Origin: a virus
Length of the DNA: 33,313 nt
Direction: 5' to 3' (one strand)
Virus record (IMG/VR): IMGVR_UViG_3300029319_000237
Span: 1 to 33,313 of that record
The translations under genes and the position numbers were made by a program. Position 1 is the stretch's first letter; every line of letters starts with the position of its first letter. The notes beneath the pieces are model-generated. The model made no database searches. It was not told the DNA's origin and saw nothing but the letters and a program-made list of their open reading frames with translations. Positions 30,446 to 33,313 of this stretch are shown here, piece by piece.

Positions 30446-30994
30446 TCAAACATTTTCTTCACAACTTTCAAAGAATTCATCTAAATCTTTGTGTGAATAT
30501 TGCAAGAGATAAGCTCCATAATATCTTAAATCTTTTTCTTCTTCTGTGTGATTGTCCTCACCTTTTACATCCATCGTACCGCAGAACATAAATTGTTCGT
30601 CTATGTAGTCTAATGCAAAAGAATAATCTGGAAACATCTTTTGTAGCTTACGAATTACCTTTAATGGCGGTGACCATGCAGTCTCGAACTGACCAAAACT
30701 ATTTATTAGGTTAATAGTCTCATCTTTATTTTGCCACTCATCAGGATCATCAACAACATAAGCGTCTGTTCTGGTTCCCCAATTATCCCATCTCCATTCG
30801 GTATAATTTACAGATTTACCCAAATCAAATGTTACTTGTGGTTCTTTTATAATCTTCTTAAAAGAAAAGTTCCGTAATATGTCATAGAGTTTTTCATCTA
30901 TGCTGTTGTATTCGATAGTTGCACTGTAAAGAGCAGGAAGAATTTTTTGTGTTCCTTTTCTAACTGTGAGTTTATTTGTTACGTGGTTTGGCAT
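30446..30994 (-). CDS. Api92/DUF1281-like phage protein
   Basis: 182 residues. Pattern of the DUF1281/Api92 (YubB-like) family: opening MPNHVTNKLTV, middle EWRWDNWGTRTDAYVVD, then FETAWSPPLKVIRKLQKMFPD and LDYIDEQFMFCGTMD. The WGTxxDAY and TAWSPP..VI..L elements are the usual signature; the C-terminal part is reported as a ferredoxin-like fold. These proteins are common on phages and plasmids with no fixed function. Lies 2 nt downstream of the mini-zincin. Confidence 0.8.
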   Translation of the reverse strand: MPNHVTNKLTVRKGTQKILPALYSATIEYNSIDEKLYDILRNFSFKKIIKEPQVTFDLGKSVNYTEWRWDNWGTRTDAYVVDDPDEWQNKDETINLINSFGQFETAWSPPLKVIRKLQKMFPDYSFALDYIDEQFMFCGTMDVKGEDNHTEEEKDLRYYGAYLLQYSHKDLDEFFESCEENV

Positions 30995-30996
30995 AA

Positions 30997-31299
30997 TTAT
31001 AATTTTTTAATTTCTTTTTTATAAATTGGAAACATTAGATTATCTAAGCATCTAGTGACTCCTTCTTCTATTTTATCTTCATCTATAATATAACTGACTC
31101 CTCCAACTGCAAGACAAGCATGGACGCATTCGTGCATCAGAGTATCAAAAGTATTTTCATTAGACATTCCCTTACGAATAAAGATAGTCTTTTTATCTAT
31201 ATCCATTTGTCCGAAATCCTCTAGTTCTTTATAAATGATTTTAAAAGTTACTCCACCGACCTCGATTGAAGTCGGGGCATATTTTTTTACTCTAGCCAT
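30997..31299 (-). CDS. Mini-zincin metallopeptidase-like protein
   Basis: 100 residues with a zinc-protease HExxH motif, H56-E57-x-x-H60 in TLMHECVHACLAVGG, and a candidate third ligand at E78/E79 (KIEEGVTRCLDNL). The N-terminal strands (IEVGGVTFKIIYKEL, GQMDIDKKTIFIRKGM) match the short ImmA/SprT-like phage zincins. Substrate unknown; candidates are a host regulator or a phage protein. Start overlaps the RuvB-like gene's stop (TAATG), so they are co-translated. Confidence 0.78.
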   Translation of the reverse strand: MARVKKYAPTSIEVGGVTFKIIYKELEDFGQMDIDKKTIFIRKGMSNENTFDTLMHECVHACLAVGGVSYIIDEDKIEEGVTRCLDNLMFPIYKKEIKKL

Positions 31300-32201
31300 T
31301 AATTGATTTTTTCTAATGCTTTTACTCCTTTATCTGTGATCCAACGCTTGCCATCTATTTTCATGAAGCCCTCTTTTAAAAGATAAACTTCAGCATCACG
31401 TTGTATCGCAGTGCGAGACATTCCTGTTACAGCGGATATCATTTGTAAAGTACAAGCACCTCGATCTCTCAATAATCTCATGACCTGGATCTCTGTGTTA
31501 CTCAATCCATACGGACGAATATCAATTAAATCACAAAGTCTGTTCCAATCCTGAAGACCAAAATCACTTTGATTGTTTACCTCACAATAAGCTCTTATCT
31601 CTAAAGCTCTTTTGATTGCTGATCTTGCGTTGCCTCTCAATGTAGTTGCCACCTCTTCGATGACATTATCTTTAAAGTTAACCCAACTAATCTTCTTAGA
31701 CATAATCTTAGATAACTCACTAGGAGAGTATGGCACAAAATCAAGGACTGTGAGACGATCTCTAAACGGAGGAAACAATTTGTCTAATTCTGTAGTGGCA
31801 AACATAAATGTCTGTCTCTCGAACTCAAAAACAAAACTGTTATCGCCAAAATCAAATCTTTTTGTTTTAGCACCTTCGACATTAAAGATAGTCAGAAAAG
31901 CCATAACTAAATCTTTCGGTAAAGCATGAGCCTCATCAAATAGAATTGTTATATCTTTGTCCATGATAGCAGGAATAAATATCTGCTCGAAAAACTGCTC
32001 ACCATTTCTGATAGTAGAACAATTTATTTCTATCATTTTCTTACCTAAAGTCTTTGCAAACTGCTTTGCAAATTCTGTTTTACCTAATCCCTTTGCTCCA
32101 TTGAACATTAAGAATGGTATCACACCAGTGGCTTTTTTAGAATCGGTGTAGAACTGCAACCTTTTTTTAAGTTGCTCCTGACCTATCAAATCATTAATCA
32201 T
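31299..32201 (-). CDS. RuvB-like AAA+ ATPase
   Basis: 300 residues from ATG 32201 (MINDLIGQEQ); a longer reading from 32249 begins in the frame of the upstream gene and lacks family similarity. Motifs in RuvB order: Walker A GAKGLGKT (35-42), Walker B ILFDEAHAL with D89-E90, sensor 1 ATTE (~135-138), arginine finger region FRDR (146-149), sensor 2 RGNARSA (~189-195), then a C-terminal winged helix (GMSRTAIQRDAEVYLLKEG, RWITDKG). Walker A has GAK instead of the usual GPP. RuvB motors drive Holliday-junction branch migration with RuvA; no RuvA-like gene is seen here, so the loading partner is unknown. Confidence 0.9.
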   Translation of the reverse strand: MINDLIGQEQLKKRLQFYTDSKKATGVIPFLMFNGAKGLGKTEFAKQFAKTLGKKMIEINCSTIRNGEQFFEQIFIPAIMDKDITILFDEAHALPKDLVMAFLTIFNVEGAKTKRFDFGDNSFVFEFERQTFMFATTELDKLFPPFRDRLTVLDFVPYSPSELSKIMSKKISWVNFKDNVIEEVATTLRGNARSAIKRALEIRAYCEVNNQSDFGLQDWNRLCDLIDIRPYGLSNTEIQVMRLLRDRGACTLQMISAVTGMSRTAIQRDAEVYLLKEGFMKIDGKRWITDKGVKALEKIN

Positions 32202-32442
32202 CGTGGATTGTGAACTGGATTCTTTCAATTTCTGGTGTTGGCTCCTCAACTTCTTTGATCTGTGAAGTTTCTATATTAGCAGGTGGAAGCTCATCGATTC
32301 CTCCAGTAATACTTTCTAGCCATTTTTTAGAGACTACCACTGAGGCATTCTCTCCTATCTGTTGTGTCAAGTCTCTCAATGAAACCCTCACAAATGATGT
32401 GGCTCCTCTCGGTCTGCCACGATTACTTTTCTTATTACTCAT
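32194..32442 (-). CDS. AT-hook-containing small protein (82 aa)
   Basis: 82 residues. The N-terminus has an AT-hook-like core (SNRGRPRGATSF, RGRP), followed by RVSLRDLTQQIGENASVVVSKKWL and an acidic tail (EVEEPTPEIE). The GRPRGxTSFxxVxLxxL pattern is one I recall from marine phages. First gene of the leftward early-type cluster, and its stop overlaps the RuvB-like gene by 8 nt, so it could be that ATPase's DNA-binding partner. Promoter -10 lies only 6 nt before its ATG. Confidence 0.7.
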   Translation of the reverse strand: MSNKKSNRGRPRGATSFVRVSLRDLTQQIGENASVVVSKKWLESITGGIDELPPANIETSQIKEVEEPTPEIERIQFTIHDD

Positions 32443-32448
32443 GGGACA

Positions 32449-32476
32449 ACTATAGATGATATCCAGTTTAGGTCAA
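32449..32476 (-). promoter_or_regulatory. Sigma70-like promoter of the leftward cluster
   Basis: On the minus strand TTGACC (32476-32471), 16-nt spacer, TATAGT (32454-32449), then 6 nt to ATG 32442. -35 matches 5/6 and -10 matches 5/6 of consensus. Transcription should start at or next to the ATG, giving a nearly leaderless mRNA. Confidence 0.65.
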
Positions 32477-32523
32477 CATTTTTTTTTAAATAAAATTAAT
32501 TTAAATTCGGGGCAAATTTATTC

Positions 32524-32551
32524 TTGACTTACTTTTAATATAGATTATTGT
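32524..32551 (+). promoter_or_regulatory. Sigma70-like promoter of the rightward genes at 32558
   Basis: TTGACT (32524-32529), 16-nt spacer, TATTGT (32546-32551), then 6 nt to ATG 32558. Mirror of the promoter at 32449-32476 in the same 115-nt gap 32443-32557, with identical spacer and start distance. Confidence 0.5.
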
Positions 32552-32557
32552 TGCACT

Positions 32558-32890
32558 ATGAGTAAGAAAGCTATTATAAAATTAACAAACACTATGCTCA
32601 ACAAGAGTATAATAGATGCGAATAAAACAGTCTGTGATTTTGCAGAGAGTTTTGATTTTAAATATTCAGATGCAGATGCAGGAGATAGATTTGAATTAGT
32701 TGGTAGATATAAAGATAACACAAAATGTAAAGTGTCTTTCTACAAGGCTAAAGGCAGAGGAGATAAAAGAATATCTATCACTGGTTTAAAAAAGTTTGCA
32801 GAAGTCGGAGATACAGTTACATTGAAGGCCAGAGGCCAAGATTGGAAAACTCACCCATGGCAAGTTAACATTGTAATTACAAATGAATAA
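32558..32890 (+). CDS. Hypothetical protein (110 aa), beta-rich C-terminal half
   Basis: 110 residues. A helix (MLNKSIIDANKTVCDFAESF) leads to a strand-rich part: FELVGRYKDNTKCKVSFYKAKGRGDKRISI, GLKKFAEVGDTVTLKARG, PWQVNIVITN. The RGDKRISIxGLKKxAExGDTV pattern recalls the B3/EcoRII-N-like DNA-binding barrel, but I cannot confirm it. First gene of the rightward unit, stop overlapping the next gene by 8 nt. Confidence 0.6.
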   Translation: MSKKAIIKLTNTMLNKSIIDANKTVCDFAESFDFKYSDADAGDRFELVGRYKDNTKCKVSFYKAKGRGDKRISITGLKKFAEVGDTVTLKARGQDWKTHPWQVNIVITNE

Positions 32891-33083
32891 TTATATCATC
32901 GATGTCAATAGAGTAACTGAAGTAACTCTTCCTATAGAAGTCAAAGCTAATAACGAAGAAGAAGCTCAGAGATTAGCTATTGAACTAGCACAAGAAAAGC
33001 CATCACATTATTGGAGTACTTTACATGGTCAGGATATAGATAAAACAGATCTATATGTAGATGGAGTAACGACCTTTCAATGA
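32883..33083 (+). CDS. DpnD/PcfM-like small protein (66 aa)
   Basis: 66 residues: strands NNYIIDVNRVTEVTLPIEVKAN, helix NEEEAQRLAIELAQEK, then KTDLYVDGVTTFQ. Same strand/acid-helix pattern as the small proteins at 28026-28208 and 29956-30237, which lie across the divergent promoter region. Overlaps upstream gene by 8 nt and downstream by 4 nt (ATGA). Role unknown. Confidence 0.6.
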   Translation: MNNYIIDVNRVTEVTLPIEVKANNEEEAQRLAIELAQEKPSHYWSTLHGQDIDKTDLYVDGVTTFQ

Positions 33084-33193
33084 TATTTTTCTTAGTTAGT
33101 TCTATAATATTAGGAAGCGACATACTACTTATTGTGTTTTTATCTATGTTCTACTACAATATCTGGTATGCCACCATTCAACATACAAAGTAA
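33080..33193 (+). CDS. Tiny membrane protein (37 aa)
   Basis: 37 residues, nearly all one hydrophobic helix: IFFLVSSIILGSDILLIVFL, then SMFYYNIWYATIQHTK. ATG overlaps the upstream TGA (ATGA), the coupling used by its neighbours, which is the main support for it being translated. Probably inner membrane. Function unknown. Confidence 0.5.
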   Translation: MIFFLVSSIILGSDILLIVFLSMFYYNIWYATIQHTK

Positions 33194-33313
33194 TTATAAA
33201 TTATTTTTACTTCGTTTGTAATTATATAACCATAGACATTACCATATACCCCCATGTACATATACAATACATCAGACCCTTATACAATAGATATATATAT
33301 AATACTACAATAG
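33194..33313. other. Non-coding AT-rich tail of the window
   Basis: No gene of convincing length. It holds an AT-rich stretch with two TATACAATA copies and a TA-run (TATATATATA, near 33290). No tRNA or hairpin with GC stem seen. It may be an intergenic control region continuing past the window. Confidence 0.5.

Noticed and set aside
33194-33313. Possible tRNA or attachment site at the right edge
   Set aside because: No cloverleaf stems, no TTC loop and no repeat of the segment elsewhere in the window.

Overview
The window is a piece of an AT-rich genome of a tailed bacteriophage, most likely a marine siphovirus with a lambda-type tail tip. Support comes from the leftward series of lambda L-, K-, I- and J-like tail genes, two very large tail fibre genes, a compact lysis cassette, dense packing with ATGA/TAATG start-stop overlaps, and many tiny phage-type ORFs. 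Several small proteins (the KSIWRLWAKALGEK type, a YWDCEC zinc protein, a GRPRG AT-hook protein) resemble families I associate with marine phages and cyanophages, which is recall and not a database result. The host cannot be fixed from sequence; an AT-rich marine Gram-negative would fit the spanin lipoprotein and the low GC. No terminase, capsid, polymerase or integrase is present, so this is only part of the genome.

Layout. (1) 1-3667, rightward: the tail end of a multidomain glycosyltransferase gene, a second glycosyltransferase ORF joined to it by TAATG, an unidentified protein, a GNAT-like acetyltransferase and two small overlapping ORFs. (2) 15120-3681, leftward: gpL-like minor tail protein carrying a LamG-type insertion, JAMM peptidase, gpI-like protein, 1,714-residue gpJ-like tip protein and a 1,051-residue fibre. 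(3) 15198-18607, rightward: a small protein, a nested spanin-like pair, holin, a two-TM protein with a periplasmic helical domain, CHAP endolysin, an unknown ORF, a complete family I inorganic pyrophosphatase and a small membrane protein, closed by a strong intrinsic terminator. (4) 22227-18658, leftward: a second fibre of 1,111 residues with an arabinofuranosidase-B-like lectin fold at both ends, then a small protein. (5) 22373-26145, rightward: four small membrane/exported proteins, a secreted Fn3-like protein, two HNH homing endonucleases, a DUF1599/Nmad1-type protein and a PD-(D/E)XK-like nuclease. (6) 32442-27133, leftward early-type cluster: AT-hook protein, RuvB-like AAA+ ATPase, mini-zincin, Api92/DUF1281-like protein and about a dozen tiny acidic proteins. 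(7) 32558-33193, rightward: three small ORFs, then about 120 nt of non-coding AT-rich DNA.

Regulation. Two start-proximal signals recur. GTGTAA lies exactly 8 nt upstream of three start codons (both strands) and slightly farther from three others, mainly at structural and lysis units. A TTGAN(N)-16-TATnnT-like promoter places its -10 six nt before the ATG of three other genes. Both would put transcription starts at or next to the start codon, so leaderless mRNAs are a real possibility; only the endolysin has a textbook Shine-Dalgarno sequence.

No single locus is proven to be a new system. The best candidates are the start-proximal promoter code, the lysis cassette with a sensor-like membrane protein, the lectin insertions in tail proteins, and the possible DNA- or surface-glycosylation gene set (glycosyltransferases, Nmad1-type protein, pyrophosphatase).
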